Shown here one piece after another: positions 7,931 to 16,848 of a stretch of DNA of 64,000 nucleotides. This DNA is from Dongia rigui. Its GTDB lineage: Bacteria > Pseudomonadota > Alphaproteobacteria > Dongiales > Dongiaceae. Location of the stretch: positions 186,001 to 250,000 of the forward strand of contig NZ_JAXCLX010000001.1 in NCBI RefSeq assembly GCF_034044635.1, in the 5' to 3' direction. The notes under the pieces were generated by a model. It did not search any database and was not told the DNA's origin. It saw only the letters and a list, made by a program, of their open reading frames with translations. Both the position numbers and the translations under genes were made by a program. How positions within the stretch are numbered: position 1 is the first letter of the stretch; each line of letters starts with the position of its first letter.

Positions 7931-10390
7931 ATGACGAACTCAAAACCAACCGGCGACAAACCGAGCAAACCCAAGCCCTCACGCGGGCCACGCAAGGATG
8001 CCCGCAGCGCACGGCGCGACGCTGCCGCTGAGGCGAGCGGAAAGGGCGGAAAAAGCAAAGCCGTGCCCTTCCCGACCAAGGAACAGGTTCTCGACTTCAT
8101 CCGCACCTCGCCGGTACCGGTCGGCAAGCGCGAGATCGCCCGCGCCTTCAATCTGCGCGGACAAGACCGCATTCCGCTCAAATCGCTCCTGAAGGAATTG
8201 GAGAAGGATGGTGCGGTGGATCGCGGCAAGGCACGTCGCCTCGCAGCGCCGGGGGCACTCCCCGAAGTCGCCGTCATCCAGATCATCGGTCCCGATGCCG
8301 ATGGCGACATCTGGGCGCGGCCGATCGACTTCCCCGAAGACGATGCCGAGCCGCAGATCATTGTCATCGAGGACAAGAAGCTCGATAAGCCACTCGCCCC
8401 CGGTGACCGCGTGCTGGCGCGCCTCGAGCGCAAGGATTCCGACGTCTACGAAGCGCGGCCGATCCGCCGACTGCAGGCGCGGGCCGAGCGCGTGGTGGGT
8501 GTCCTTGAGAAAGGCCCGCACGGTACCGGCCGCATTGTTCCGACCAGCAAGCGCATCAAGACCGAATTCAGCGTCGACGCCAAGGATCTTGGCGGCGCGC
8601 GTGGTGGCGACATCGTGATCGCCGAGGTCGAGCCCGCCAAGCGCATGGGCACGCCGCGCGCACGCGTCGTCGAGCGCATCGGCCGCGTTGGCGAGGCGAA
8701 GGCGGTCAGCATGATCTCGATCGCCGAACATCACATCCCGTTCCAGTTCCCTGTGGCCGCGCAGGAACAAGCAGAGGCGGCGACGGCAGCCCCACTTGGC
8801 AATCGCACCGACCTTCGGAAAATTCCGCTCGTCACCATCGATGGCGACGACGCCCGCGATTTCGACGATGCCGTCTGGGCGGCACCCGACGACAATGCCG
8901 ACAATCCCGGCGGCTGGCGCATCATGGTCGCCATCGCCGACGTGTCCTGGTATGTCCGCCCCGACGACGCGCTCGACCGGGTGGCGCGCGACCGCGGCAA
9001 TTCGGTCTACTTCCCGGACCGCGTCGTGCCCATGCTGCCGGAGGAACTTTCCAACGGCTGGTGCTCGCTCCGTCCCCATGAAGACCGCCCGGTGATGGCA
9101 GTCGAAATGACCATCGATGCCAATGGCCGCAAGCTGCGCCATCATTTCCTGCGCGGCCTCATGCGTTCGGCAGCCCGCCTCACTTACGAGAAGGCGCAGG
9201 CGGCGATGGACGGGAATCCTGATGATCTCACCGGCCCGTTGCTCGAGCCGGTGATCAAGCCGCTTTACGGCGCCTTCCATGCGCTCCTCAAGGCGCGCGA
9301 GGAGCGCGGCACCCTGGAACTCGATTTGCCGGAACGCCGCGTCTTCATCAACAAGGACGGCCAGATCGAGCAGATCGTGCCGCGCGCGCGCCTCGACAGC
9401 CACCGCCTCATTGAGGAATTCATGATCGCTGCCAATGTGGCGGCGGCCGAGGCCCTGGAGAAGAAGCGCTGGCCCTGCATGTACCGCGTCCACGACCAGC
9501 CGGATGCAACCCGGGTCGAGGCCTTGCGCGAATTCCTCGATTCACTCGGCTTCAATCTGGCGCGGGGTCAGGTCTTGCGGCCCAAGCACTTCACGCAGCT
9601 GCTGGTGAAAGCCAAAGACACACCCTTTGCCGAGATGATTTCGTCGCTCATCCTGCGTTCTCAGGCCCAGGCAGTCTATGCGCCGGAAAATCTCGGCCAT
9701 TTCGGTCTGGCGCTCACGCGCTATGCACATTTCACTTCGCCCATCCGCCGCTACGCCGATCTGCTCGTGCATCGGGCGTTGATCGGTGCCTATGATTTCG
9801 GCGAAGGCGCGCTCGACAGATCGGCGACGGCGGAGTTTGCCGAAACGGCGGTACACATCTCCGGCACGGAGCGGCGTGCAGCCGCCGCCGAACGCGATGC
9901 CGTCGACCGCTATGTCGCGGCCTTCCTCGCCGACAAGATCGATGGCGAGTTCGATGGCCGCATCTCGGGCGTCGCCCGCTTTGGCCTCTTCATCAATCTG
10001 AAGGAAACCGGGGCGGATGGAATCATCCCCATATCGACCCTGCCCAATGACTTCTACGACCATGACGAGGGCCGGCATGCCCTGGTCGGACGCCGTTCTG
10101 GCCGCACCTTCCAATTGGGCCAATCCGTCACGGTCCGGTTGGTCAGCGCCGATGCCTTGACGGGTGGCATTACCCTGGAGCTGCTTTCCGCCGAGCCCCT
10201 GGCGACCAGCGCCTTGACCGGCGGGTCAGATCGGGACTTCCGCCAGACCAGCTCCCGCCAAAACGCCAAGAAACCCGGCGGGAAGCCCAAGCAGGGCCGC
10301 CCGAAGAACATACGTTTTGGTGGCGATAAGGGTCGGGTATCCGGCGGGAATGGCAAAAAGCCCGCTAAAAAGGCGAAGAAGCGTCGCTGA
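7931..10390 (+). CDS. rnr: Ribonuclease R
   Basis: A 3'-5' exoribonuclease of the RNB family that degrades structured RNA. The 819-residue chain has a basic N-terminal extension, a winged-helix region (about 45-105), cold-shock-like domains, the RNB catalytic domain with the Asp cluster DGDDARDFDDAVW (about 302-314), the HFTSPIRRYADLLVHR signature (about 600-615), an S1 domain (about 660-740) and a Lys/Arg-rich tail ending in KKPAKKAKKRR. The start ATG 7931 opens straight after a G-rich stretch. The tail and length are normal for alphaproteobacterial RNase R. Confidence 0.97.
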   Translation: MTNSKPTGDKPSKPKPSRGPRKDARSARRDAAAEASGKGGKSKAVPFPTKEQVLDFIRTSPVPVGKREIARAFNLRGQDRIPLKSLLKELEKDGAVDRGKARRLAAPGALPEVAVIQIIGPDADGDIWARPIDFPEDDAEPQIIVIEDKKLDKPLAPGDRVLARLERKDSDVYEARPIRRLQARAERVVGVLEKGPHGTGRIVPTSKRIKTEFSVDAKDLGGARGGDIVIAEVEPAKRMGTPRARVVERIGRVGEAKAVSMISIAEHHIPFQFPVAAQEQAEAATAAPLGNRTDLRKIPLVTIDGDDARDFDDAVWAAPDDNADNPGGWRIMVAIADVSWYVRPDDALDRVARDRGNSVYFPDRVVPMLPEELSNGWCSLRPHEDRPVMAVEMTIDANGRKLRHHFLRGLMRSAARLTYEKAQAAMDGNPDDLTGPLLEPVIKPLYGAFHALLKAREERGTLELDLPERRVFINKDGQIEQIVPRARLDSHRLIEEFMIAANVAAAEALEKKRWPCMYRVHDQPDATRVEALREFLDSLGFNLARGQVLRPKHFTQLLVKAKDTPFAEMISSLILRSQAQAVYAPENLGHFGLALTRYAHFTSPIRRYADLLVHRALIGAYDFGEGALDRSATAEFAETAVHISGTERRAAAAERDAVDRYVAAFLADKIDGEFDGRISGVARFGLFINLKETGADGIIPISTLPNDFYDHDEGRHALVGRRSGRTFQLGQSVTVRLVSADALTGGITLELLSAEPLATSALTGGSDRDFRQTSSRQNAKKPGGKPKQGRPKNIRFGGDKGRVSGGNGKKPAKKAKKRR

Positions 10391-10516
10391 TTCTGCATAA
10401 GCGAGGCCCTAGCCTGCGACAGGATTTCTGCTAGATTGGCCCGCAACGAGGGTAACCCTAGCGGGCGCGAGCGGGCAGCGTTTCGGCTTTGGGAAAAGTA
10501 GCGGATATCAGCTGAC

Positions 10517-12145
10517 TTGAGTGCGTTTCGTCCTGTGGGTTCTGAGACCGGGTGGCCTGCCAGTCAGGTGGCACGCCGGATCGTCATTCTGCCGCTGCTG
10601 CTTGGCCTTTATGCCTGTGCCAGTCCCGCCAGCCGATCGCCGGAAGATGCGACCGCGGCCCTCGACAGGGACATGCTGGTCACAGGCCTTGGCGACATCG
10701 ATTCGATCTACATCACCAAGCAGGACATCGGCGGGCTCACCCTCACTGGGTTGCAGCAGTTGTCCACCCTCGATCCGGATATCACGGTCGAAGGCGGCAA
10801 GGACGATCTGAAGCTGCTTCAGAAAAAGAACCTCATTGAGGCTGAAAAACTTGCCGATGGCGACGACGCCAGCGCCAAGCAATGGGGCAAGGCCGCCGCC
10901 AAGCTGCTGAAGGAAGCGCGGGCGAAGTCCACCAAGATCGCCGCCGCCGGCAATGAGAGAATCTACGAAGCGATCTTCACCGGCATCGTCGGCAAGTTGG
11001 ACGGTTTCTCGCGCTATTCGGGGACAGATGCCGCGCGCGAGGACAAGGCGTCCCGCGATGGTTTTGGCGGCATCGGCGTACGCATCTCGGTCGAAGACGG
11101 CGAAGTGCGCATCACCGCGATCATGCATTACACCCCAGCCGAACGCCTGGGGCTGAAGCGCGACGACGTCATCATGAAGATCGACGGGCAATCGGTCGAG
11201 GGCCTAACCCAGCAGCAGGTCGTCAATCAACTGCGCGGCGAGGTCGACAGCCATGTCGTGCTGACCCTCATGCGCGATGGCAAGGACGAGCCGTTCGACG
11301 TCAGCGTCAAGCGCGCCCATGTCGTGCCGGAGACCGTCAGCTATCGGCGCGAAGGCGATATCGCCTATTTCCGCATCTTCAGCTTCAATTCCGAGACTGC
11401 CAACAGCCTGAAGCGCGAGGTCAAGGACGCCAAGGAAGAGATCGGCAAGAAGATCAAGGGCTACGTGCTCGATCTCAGGAACAATCCCGGCGGCTATGTG
11501 CCGCAATCGGTGGCGACTGCGAACCTTTTCCTCGATGAAGGCCGCATCGTCTCGATCCATGGCCGCCATCCCGACAGCCACCAATACTTCGAAGCCAGCG
11601 ACGGCGATCTCACCGACGGCAAGCCGATGGCGGTGCTGATCGATGGCAATTCGGCCTCAGCCGCCGAAATCGTCGCCGCCGCCTTGCAGGACAATGGCCG
11701 CGCCGTGCTGATCGGCACCAACTCCTATGGCAAGGGGACGGTCCAGAACATCAAGCCACTGCCCAATCAGGGCGAGATCAAGCTGACCTGGGCGCGCTTT
11801 CATGCGCCGTCCGGCTACACCCTTCATCATCTCGGCGTGCTGCCCAGCGTCTGCACGGCGGGCAAGCACAATTCGGACGAGTTGCTCAACGAATTGAAGC
11901 TCGGCGAACTGCCCAAGGTACCGGTCGCCCAGCGCAATGCCGCCAAGCCAGACGACACCAAAGCCTTGGATGCGCTGCGCCAGACCTGCCCGGCACGGAA
12001 GAACGAGGATCCAGTCGATCTTGAACTGGCCCTCAAGCTGCTGCAGCAGCCAGGTCTCTATCGCAGCGCCGTCAACCTCGCCGATCCGCCGGAAGGCGCG
12101 CAGGTCGATGACGCAGCCGAGGCACTCCTCCCCTTCGTGCCGTGA
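10517..12145 (+). CDS. S41-family carboxy-terminal processing protease (CtpA-like lipoprotein)
   Basis: An exported serine protease of the tail-specific (C-terminal processing) family. A signal peptide with lipobox LYAC precedes an N-terminal helical region, a PDZ domain (GFGGIGVRISVEDGEVRI) and the S41 catalytic domain with Ser in IDGNSASAAEI and Lys in GTNSYGKGTVQ. The first possible start is TTG 10517; a GTG at 10568 would give a tighter signal peptide (ARRIVILPLLLGLYAC) and is equally likely. The stop overlaps the GTG of the following Nudix gene (GTGA), so the two are translationally coupled. Confidence 0.9.
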   Translation: MSAFRPVGSETGWPASQVARRIVILPLLLGLYACASPASRSPEDATAALDRDMLVTGLGDIDSIYITKQDIGGLTLTGLQQLSTLDPDITVEGGKDDLKLLQKKNLIEAEKLADGDDASAKQWGKAAAKLLKEARAKSTKIAAAGNERIYEAIFTGIVGKLDGFSRYSGTDAAREDKASRDGFGGIGVRISVEDGEVRITAIMHYTPAERLGLKRDDVIMKIDGQSVEGLTQQQVVNQLRGEVDSHVVLTLMRDGKDEPFDVSVKRAHVVPETVSYRREGDIAYFRIFSFNSETANSLKREVKDAKEEIGKKIKGYVLDLRNNPGGYVPQSVATANLFLDEGRIVSIHGRHPDSHQYFEASDGDLTDGKPMAVLIDGNSASAAEIVAAALQDNGRAVLIGTNSYGKGTVQNIKPLPNQGEIKLTWARFHAPSGYTLHHLGVLPSVCTAGKHNSDELLNELKLGELPKVPVAQRNAAKPDDTKALDALRQTCPARKNEDPVDLELALKLLQQPGLYRSAVNLADPPEGAQVDDAAEALLPFVP

Positions 12146-12801
12146 TCGCCAAGCCCCGCGATGCGGCCGGCTTGGTCCTGATCCGCGCCGCCAAGAAGGG
12201 CCCACCTGAAATCCTGATCGGCCGGCGCCCCTCCAAGATGGACTTTCTGCCCGGTATCCATGTCGTCCCCGGCGGGCGGGTCGACCCCGAGGACGCGCTG
12301 CCGGGTCCTGGCCAACCCCATCCGGCCGTGGCCGCGCAGCTCGGGCCCCGCTGGGCTGCATTCATGAACGCGGCACTGCGCGAGACGTTTGAGGAGACGG
12401 GTTTACTTCACGGTCGAGGTGACTCGAACACCGTTCCGGCGCATTCCGGATCATTGGGGGGAGCCTATGATGGTCAAAAATGGGCGCCGGATTACGCCAG
12501 CCTCGATTACCTCTGCCGGGCGATCACGCCGGTGACCTCGCGGCGGCGGTTCAACACCCGATTCTTCCTGGGCGACGGCGCCAAAACCCTGGGCACCCTC
12601 GCCGGAAACGGTGAATTGGAGGATCTGGCCTGGATTCCTACCCCGCACTTGGGGGCGTTTAATCTGGTGGATGTGACCGAATATGTGCTCAAAACCGCGA
12701 TCCGGCGCTGGGAAAGCGGCATTCCGATCGGTGCAGAGCCTGCTAAGCTATTGAATTATCGAAGCGATATTCTCACCCTGCAGACCATGCGGAAGCCTTG
12801 A
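12142..12801 (+). CDS. Nudix hydrolase (NUDT8/NUDT19-like)
   Basis: A 219-residue pyrophosphohydrolase of the Nudix superfamily. The catalytic helix is seen as LRETFEETGLL (about residues 79-89). The GG of the Nudix box (VVPGGRVDPED) is separated from it by an insert of about 25 residues, as in the NUDT19/NUDT8 group (CoA- and nucleotide-type substrates). The GTG start overlaps the protease stop by 4 bp. Substrate not predictable. Confidence 0.85.
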   Translation: MIAKPRDAAGLVLIRAAKKGPPEILIGRRPSKMDFLPGIHVVPGGRVDPEDALPGPGQPHPAVAAQLGPRWAAFMNAALRETFEETGLLHGRGDSNTVPAHSGSLGGAYDGQKWAPDYASLDYLCRAITPVTSRRRFNTRFFLGDGAKTLGTLAGNGELEDLAWIPTPHLGAFNLVDVTEYVLKTAIRRWESGIPIGAEPAKLLNYRSDILTLQTMRKP

Positions 12802-12825
12802 CTTTCGGCCGTTCCCCGCTATTTT
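12798..12825 (+). promoter_or_regulatory. Sigma70-type promoter of rpmG
   Basis: TTGACT (12798-12803), 16-bp spacer, TATTTT (12820-12825), about 45 bp before the L33 start. The -35 overlaps the Nudix stop codon. Confidence 0.55.
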
Positions 12826-12875
12826 GCGCCATCCTTTTGCGGCGACACGCATTTTTACTTTTTTGAGAGACGGCC

Positions 12876-13043
12876 ATGGCCAAGTCAGCGACCATCCTTG
12901 TGAAGCTCGTCAGCACCGCTGACACGGGCTACTACTACGTCACCAAGAAGAACCCGCGCTCGACGACCGAGAAGTTCGAATTCAACAAGTACGACCCGGT
13001 TGTGAAGAAGCACGTGCCCTTCAAGGAAGCGAAGATTAAGTAA
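12876..13043 (+). CDS. rpmG: 50S ribosomal protein L33
   Basis: A 55-residue protein beginning [18 protein letters not shown] and ending KEAKIK. The [10 protein letters not shown] and [10 protein letters not shown] segments are typical of bacterial L33. The metal-binding CXXC pairs are absent, so it is the zinc-independent (C-minus) form. It has its own promoter and a strong terminator after it, so it is transcribed alone. Confidence 0.96.
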   Translation: MAKSATILVKLVSTADTGYYYVTKKNPRSTTEKFEFNKYDPVVKKHVPFKEAKIK

Positions 13044-13070
13044 TCGCGCTTACTCAGCACGAACCTATTT

Positions 13071-13105
13071 GAAAGGGGCGCTTCCTCATGGGAAGCGCCC
13101 CTTTC
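13071..13105. terminator. Bidirectional terminator between rpmG and the BKACE gene
   Basis: A perfect 15-bp stem (GAAAGGGGCGCTTCC and its complement) with a 5-nt loop, ending in TTTC on one side and flanked by A residues on the other. It serves rpmG on the plus strand and the convergent minus-strand gene. Confidence 0.85.
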
Positions 13106-13110
13106 GCATT

Positions 13111-13941
13111 TCAGGCGGCTTTGAGACCGAGAAGTGAACGGGCCTCGGCGGCGGTGGCCGGATGGCGATCGTATTTGCCGCAGAGATCGGCGACGCGCTT
13201 CACCAGCTCGGCATTGCTCGACGCCAAGCGCCCCTTTTCGAAATAGATGTTGTCCTCAAGCCCGGTCCGCACATGGCCGCCGCGCTTCAGCGCCCAGTGA
13301 TTGGCATCGAGCTGCAGCCGGCCGATGGCGGCGGCGGTCCAGGTGGCAGTCGGCATCAACTCGGTCAACTCCTCGAGCATGAAATCGACGATCTTCTCGC
13401 GTGCGGGGAGTGCGCCGGGAATGCCGAGGACAAACTGCACATGCGGCGGCGATTTCAGCAGGCCGCGATCGACCAGCACCTTGGCGTTGTAGAGCATGGC
13501 GAGATCGAAGAGCTCGCATTCCGGCTTCACGTCGAACTTGATCATGTCGTTCGCCAGCTCGTCGATGAGCTGCGGCGGGTTCTCGTAGATGATGGTGGCG
13601 AAGTTGACCGAGCCGGTGGCGAGCGAGCCCATATCGGGCTTGAGGCTCAGGGCGGCGCCGCGCTCGGAGGCTTCACGCCCACGCCCACCGGTCGAGAACT
13701 GGATGATCATGCCGGGGCAATGCTTGGCGATGCCCTCCTGCACTTGGCGGAACTTCTCGACGTCTGAGCAGGATCTGTCCTGATCGTCGCGGACATGGAT
13801 ATGAACGAGGCTCGCCCCGGCCTCGAAGGCCTCATGCGTGCTTTCGATTTGCTCAGCGGGCTGGGTGGGAACGGCCGGATTTTGCGCCTTAGTCGGCTGG
13901 CTGCCGGTGATGGCGACGGTGATGATAGCTGGCGTGCTCAT
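13111..13941 (-). CDS. Beta-keto acid cleavage enzyme (BKACE, DUF849)
   Basis: A 276-residue TIM-barrel enzyme of the BKACE family, which condenses a beta-keto acid with acetyl-CoA using zinc and releases acetoacetate. Seen: AITGSQPTKAQNPAVP at the start, the metal motif HIHVRDD (about 48-54), a glycine-rich STGGRGRE segment and the C-terminal GLEDNIYFEKG. The substrate (for example 3-keto-5-aminohexanoate or dehydrocarnitine) cannot be told. I used ATG 13941 behind a GAAACGAG site; the longer frame upstream is antisense noise over the neighbouring gene. It follows the NDUFAF6-like gene by 25 bp and may share its transcript. Confidence 0.92.
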   Translation of the reverse strand: MSTPAIITVAITGSQPTKAQNPAVPTQPAEQIESTHEAFEAGASLVHIHVRDDQDRSCSDVEKFRQVQEGIAKHCPGMIIQFSTGGRGREASERGAALSLKPDMGSLATGSVNFATIIYENPPQLIDELANDMIKFDVKPECELFDLAMLYNAKVLVDRGLLKSPPHVQFVLGIPGALPAREKIVDFMLEELTELMPTATWTAAAIGRLQLDANHWALKRGGHVRTGLEDNIYFEKGRLASSNAELVKRVADLCGKYDRHPATAAEARSLLGLKAA

Positions 13942-13966
13942 GGTCTCGTTTCTTTTTGCTCGCTGA

Positions 13967-14791
13967 TCAGATTCGCCCCCATCCGCGCGCCAGAACAAGC
14001 CGCCAGATATCGAGGCCGGAAGGCGCCCTGCCGCCCACCGCGACCGGATCGTAGCCGTGTCGGCGCAAGCGCTCAAGCTGTGCCGCCGCCAACCGTCCGG
14101 GAAAGAGCGCGGGGATGGCGGCACGTGGCAGCCTTTCCTTTCGCGCCGCAGCAAGAAGCGCCGATGCGCGGTGGCAAACCAGTTCCACCGCCACGGCCAC
14201 GTCGGCACCAGGCTGCAACGCGAGCAGCTTGTCGTGATCGACACCCGGCAACATCACGCGCCGATGCTGTGCCAGATAGACGGTTGCCCGCGCGATTCCG
14301 ACAAGGCCATAGGCCGTGCCGACTTGGCGTGCCGCCAGACGCTGCGCTTCCGGTGGCGCTCCCGTACAGACTGAGAGTGCCAGTTCCGCGAGCGCACCGG
14401 CGCTGGCCGCGGCATAACCTTCGAGTTCCGCAAGATCGGCGGGCGTTGCCGCCTCGACATCGCGCTCGCGCGCGTCGATGAGCGAGCGCAGCAGCGCCAC
14501 ATCCAGGTGCCGCCGTTCAATGAGATCGGCCAATTCCTGCACCAGATGATGCCGATGGCCCCTCCCGGCCGCGACATCGTCCAGCGCGTCGCGCCACCAT
14601 TGCAGGCGAATGAGACCCAGCATCTTCTCCGAAACCTTGTCGGCGATACCGGCAAGCTCGGCATTTAACGCATAGAGGGTCGCAAGGTCCCGCCGCAGCG
14701 CTGCCGGCGCCGCGATCGCGCACAAGAATCGGTCGCGATCTGCCCGGCGCAGTTCCTCCAGCACGCGAAGCTCGGTTTCGGCTTCGCTCAT
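13967..14791 (-). CDS. Phytoene/squalene synthase-like protein (NDUFAF6-type)
   Basis: A 274-residue all-helical protein of the trans-isoprenyl-diphosphate synthase fold. The family features LYALNAELAGIAD and IRLQWWRDALDD are present. The Asp-rich substrate motifs are incomplete compared with true squalene synthases (the first should read DXXXD). Proteins like this include the mitochondrial complex I assembly factor NDUFAF6, and in alphaproteobacteria the gene usually follows the Mth938-like gene after secDF, so a role in respiratory complex assembly is more likely than isoprenoid synthesis (inference). Start ATG 14791 is preferred over an upstream TTG. Confidence 0.8.
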   Translation of the reverse strand: MSEAETELRVLEELRRADRDRFLCAIAAPAALRRDLATLYALNAELAGIADKVSEKMLGLIRLQWWRDALDDVAAGRGHRHHLVQELADLIERRHLDVALLRSLIDARERDVEAATPADLAELEGYAAASAGALAELALSVCTGAPPEAQRLAARQVGTAYGLVGIARATVYLAQHRRVMLPGVDHDKLLALQPGADVAVAVELVCHRASALLAAARKERLPRAAIPALFPGRLAAAQLERLRRHGYDPVAVGGRAPSGLDIWRLVLARGWGRI

Positions 14792-14912
14792 GGTATCAAC
14801 AGCAATCCCATAATTTCCCAATGGATTTACGGGGAATCAGTTTCTCCGTCTCATTCCATCCTATAGAATGCGACCCATAGCCACACCGCTTTTGCTTTGG
14901 AGGGGTACAGCA

Positions 14913-15497
14913 ATGAGCAAAATTCTCGAAAACCTGCACAGGACTTTGGCCGCCGGCGTCGTGCTTGCCATCGTCGTGTTTCTGATCGTCAATCTGGGCG
15001 GCTTCGACCCGGGGCCGTATGTCGCTTTCCTGTTCCGCTTCATCCATGTCTGGTTCGGCATCCTGTGGATCGGTCTGCTTTACTACTTCAACTTCGTGCA
15101 GATCCCGTCGATGCCGAAAATTCCCGACGAGCAGAAGCCGGCGATCGGCAAGGTCATCGCGCCGACTGCCCTCTACTTCTTCCGCTACGCAGCCCTTGGC
15201 ACGATCGCCTTCGGCCTGATCACGGCCGCGCATAACGGCTACATCATCGAAGCGCTGACCTTCCAGCCCGGCTTCCGCACCATCGGCATCGGCATGTGGC
15301 TGGCGCTGATCATGGGCTTCAACGTCTGGTTCGTTATCTGGCCGAACCAGCAGCGTGCACTTGGCCTGGTCGAAGCCGACGCTGACACCAAGAAGAAATC
15401 GGCGCGCACCGCGATGCTGACCTCGCGCGTCAACACGATGCTGTCGATCCCGATGCTCTATTGCATGGTGGCGCAGCAGCAGGGCATCGGCAACTAA
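14913..15497 (+). CDS. PuuD/urate-hydroxylase-like membrane protein
   Basis: A 194-residue protein with about five membrane segments (for example VVLAIVVFLIVNLGG, FRFIHVWFGILWIGLLYYF, IGIGMWLALIMGFNVWFVI). The His-bearing helix FIHVWFGILWIG resembles the membrane domain of PuuD, a membrane urate oxidase, but the C-terminal cytochrome domain is missing. Its job is unknown. The start at ATG 14913 follows a strong GGAGGGG site. It ends at an excellent terminator and precedes sodB. Confidence 0.75.
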   Translation: MSKILENLHRTLAAGVVLAIVVFLIVNLGGFDPGPYVAFLFRFIHVWFGILWIGLLYYFNFVQIPSMPKIPDEQKPAIGKVIAPTALYFFRYAALGTIAFGLITAAHNGYIIEALTFQPGFRTIGIGMWLALIMGFNVWFVIWPNQQRALGLVEADADTKKKSARTAMLTSRVNTMLSIPMLYCMVAQQQGIGN

Positions 15498-15521
15498 ACC
15501 GATCCACATATCGTTCCGATG

Positions 15522-15553
15522 AAATCGGGGTCCTTCGGGACCCCGATTTTTTT
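15522..15553 (+). terminator. Rho-independent terminator with UUCG tetraloop
   Basis: Perfect 12-bp stem AAATCGGGGTCC (15522-15533), loop TTCG, complementary arm 15538-15549, then a T run. Textbook intrinsic terminator ending the PuuD-like gene. Confidence 0.95.
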
Positions 15554-15698
15554 GTGCGCTAAGTTGCCGCAGACGAAAGGGGAACCACCACGCAACGAAG
15601 CGGTTATTTTCCCTGCTAGCAGCCAGTGCCGCACATGCTTTTCCCCGCATCGCGTGGCCCGCCAAGCTGCCGATCTTCGCAGCAATGAGGAATTCCTG

Positions 15699-16280
15699 AT
15701 GTCTGAGATTACCCTGCCCCCGCTCCCCTACGCCCTTGATGCCCTGCAGCCGCATATTTCGAAGGAAACGCTCGAGTTCCATTACGGCAAGCATCATCAG
15801 ACCTATGTCACCAACCTCAACAACCTGATCAAGGGCACCGAGTTCGAAGGCAAGTCGCTGGAAGACATCGTGAAGAAGTCGTCGGGCGGCATCTTCAACA
15901 ACGCCGCACAGATCTGGAACCACACCTTCTATTGGCACAGCTTGTCGCCCCAGGGCGGCAACGAGCCAACCGGTGCCTTGGCCGATGCGATCAAGGCGAA
16001 GTGGGGATCGTTCGAGAAGTTCAAGGAAGAGTTCACCAAGGTCTCGGTCGGCACCTTCGGGTCGGGCTGGGGTTGGCTGGTGAAGAAGGCCGACGGCTCG
16101 CTCGATCTGGTCAGCACCAGCAATGCAGCGACGCCGCTCACCACGGCCGACAAGCCGCTCCTCACCTGCGACGTGTGGGAGCATGCCTATTACATCGACT
16201 ACCGCAACAAGCGCCCCGATTATCTCGGCGCGTTCTGGAAGCTGGTGAACTGGGACTTCGCCGCGAAGAATTTCGCGTAA
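15699..16280 (+). CDS. sodB: Superoxide dismutase [Fe]
   Basis: A 193-residue cytoplasmic superoxide dismutase. Metal ligands are visible: His in LEFHYGKHH (about residue 27), His in WNHTFYW (about 75), and Asp and His in [13 protein letters not shown] (about 160-164). The Gln in [13 protein letters not shown] is the iron-type signature; the Mn form carries its Gln elsewhere. I used ATG 15699; the upstream frame is open by chance. Flanked by terminators on both sides, so monocistronic. Confidence 0.96.
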   Translation: MSEITLPPLPYALDALQPHISKETLEFHYGKHHQTYVTNLNNLIKGTEFEGKSLEDIVKKSSGGIFNNAAQIWNHTFYWHSLSPQGGNEPTGALADAIKAKWGSFEKFKEEFTKVSVGTFGSGWGWLVKKADGSLDLVSTSNAATPLTTADKPLLTCDVWEHAYYIDYRNKRPDYLGAFWKLVNWDFAAKNFA

Positions 16281-16305
16281 GTCTCGGCTCCCTTGATCTG
16301 AACAG

Positions 16306-16340
16306 GCCCTCTCGCCTCGCGGCGGGAGGGCTTTGTCTTT
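16306..16340 (+). terminator. Terminator of sodB
   Basis: An 11-bp stem with one mismatch (16306-16316 with 16321-16331, loop TCGC) followed by TTTGTCTTTT. Confidence 0.75.
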
Positions 16341-16437
16341 TGGAGAGAGCCGTCACTTCCAGCCCCCTCCCCGCCTCCCCCTAAAGGTGGGAGGAGCTCT
16401 AAGCGAGGTCGTTGGTACGAAGTCAGTTAGAAGCGCT

Positions 16438-16821
16438 TCACGCCACCGCGATCAATGCCGCGGCAATGCGGCGGCCCTCGGCCATCAGCACATTGAAGGT
16501 TCTGGCAGCCGCACCGGTGTCCATCGGTTCGACGACAATGTTCTGCGCACGTAAGGCGGCGCGCAGATCGCGCGGAACCATGGCGAGGCGGGGGCCGCAG
16601 CCAAGCAGCAGCAAGTCGATGTCGCCGGCCTCGGCGCCCGCGATCACGGGGGCGAGGCTCTCGAGGCTCAAGGATGCCATGTCGCGGACGGTCCATGTGA
16701 TCGTGCGCGTCGGAAAGACGAGAACCGACCCTTCATAGGCGGTGCCGGTCACTTTAAAGCGCAGATCACCATAGCTCTCGATGATCTGCCGGCCGGCCGG
16801 AATGAGCGGCGTAAGATCCAT
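16438..16821 (-). CDS. Mth938-like domain protein (NDUFAF3 homologue)
   Basis: A 127-residue single-domain protein of the Mth938/DUF498 family, which includes the mitochondrial complex I assembly factor NDUFAF3. Seen: GDLRFKVTGTAYEGSVLVFP, LLLLGCGPRLAMVP, and the C-terminal ARTFNVLMAEGRRIAAALIAV. The start ATG 16821 has AAGGAG 6 nt upstream. It follows secF by about 27 bp, the conserved alphaproteobacterial order, and is probably co-transcribed with secDF. Confidence 0.88.
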   Translation of the reverse strand: MDLTPLIPAGRQIIESYGDLRFKVTGTAYEGSVLVFPTRTITWTVRDMASLSLESLAPVIAGAEAGDIDLLLLGCGPRLAMVPRDLRAALRAQNIVVEPMDTGAAARTFNVLMAEGRRIAAALIAVA

Positions 16822-16848
16822 CTAGAACTCCTTGGACTTGAGACAGCC

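Noticed and set aside
7979-9493. 504-residue open frame antisense to rnr
   Set aside because: The opposite frame encodes RNase R with all motifs. High third-position GC leaves long antisense frames open; there is no start site or family match.
13942-14244. 101-codon N-terminal extension of the BKACE gene
   Set aside because: The extension lies antisense-like within the next gene, contains no BKACE sequence, and the ATG at 13941 begins the conserved ITVAITG part.
14796-16184. 462-residue minus-strand frame over the PuuD-like and sodB genes
   Set aside because: It covers two certain plus-strand genes plus their terminator; no motif.
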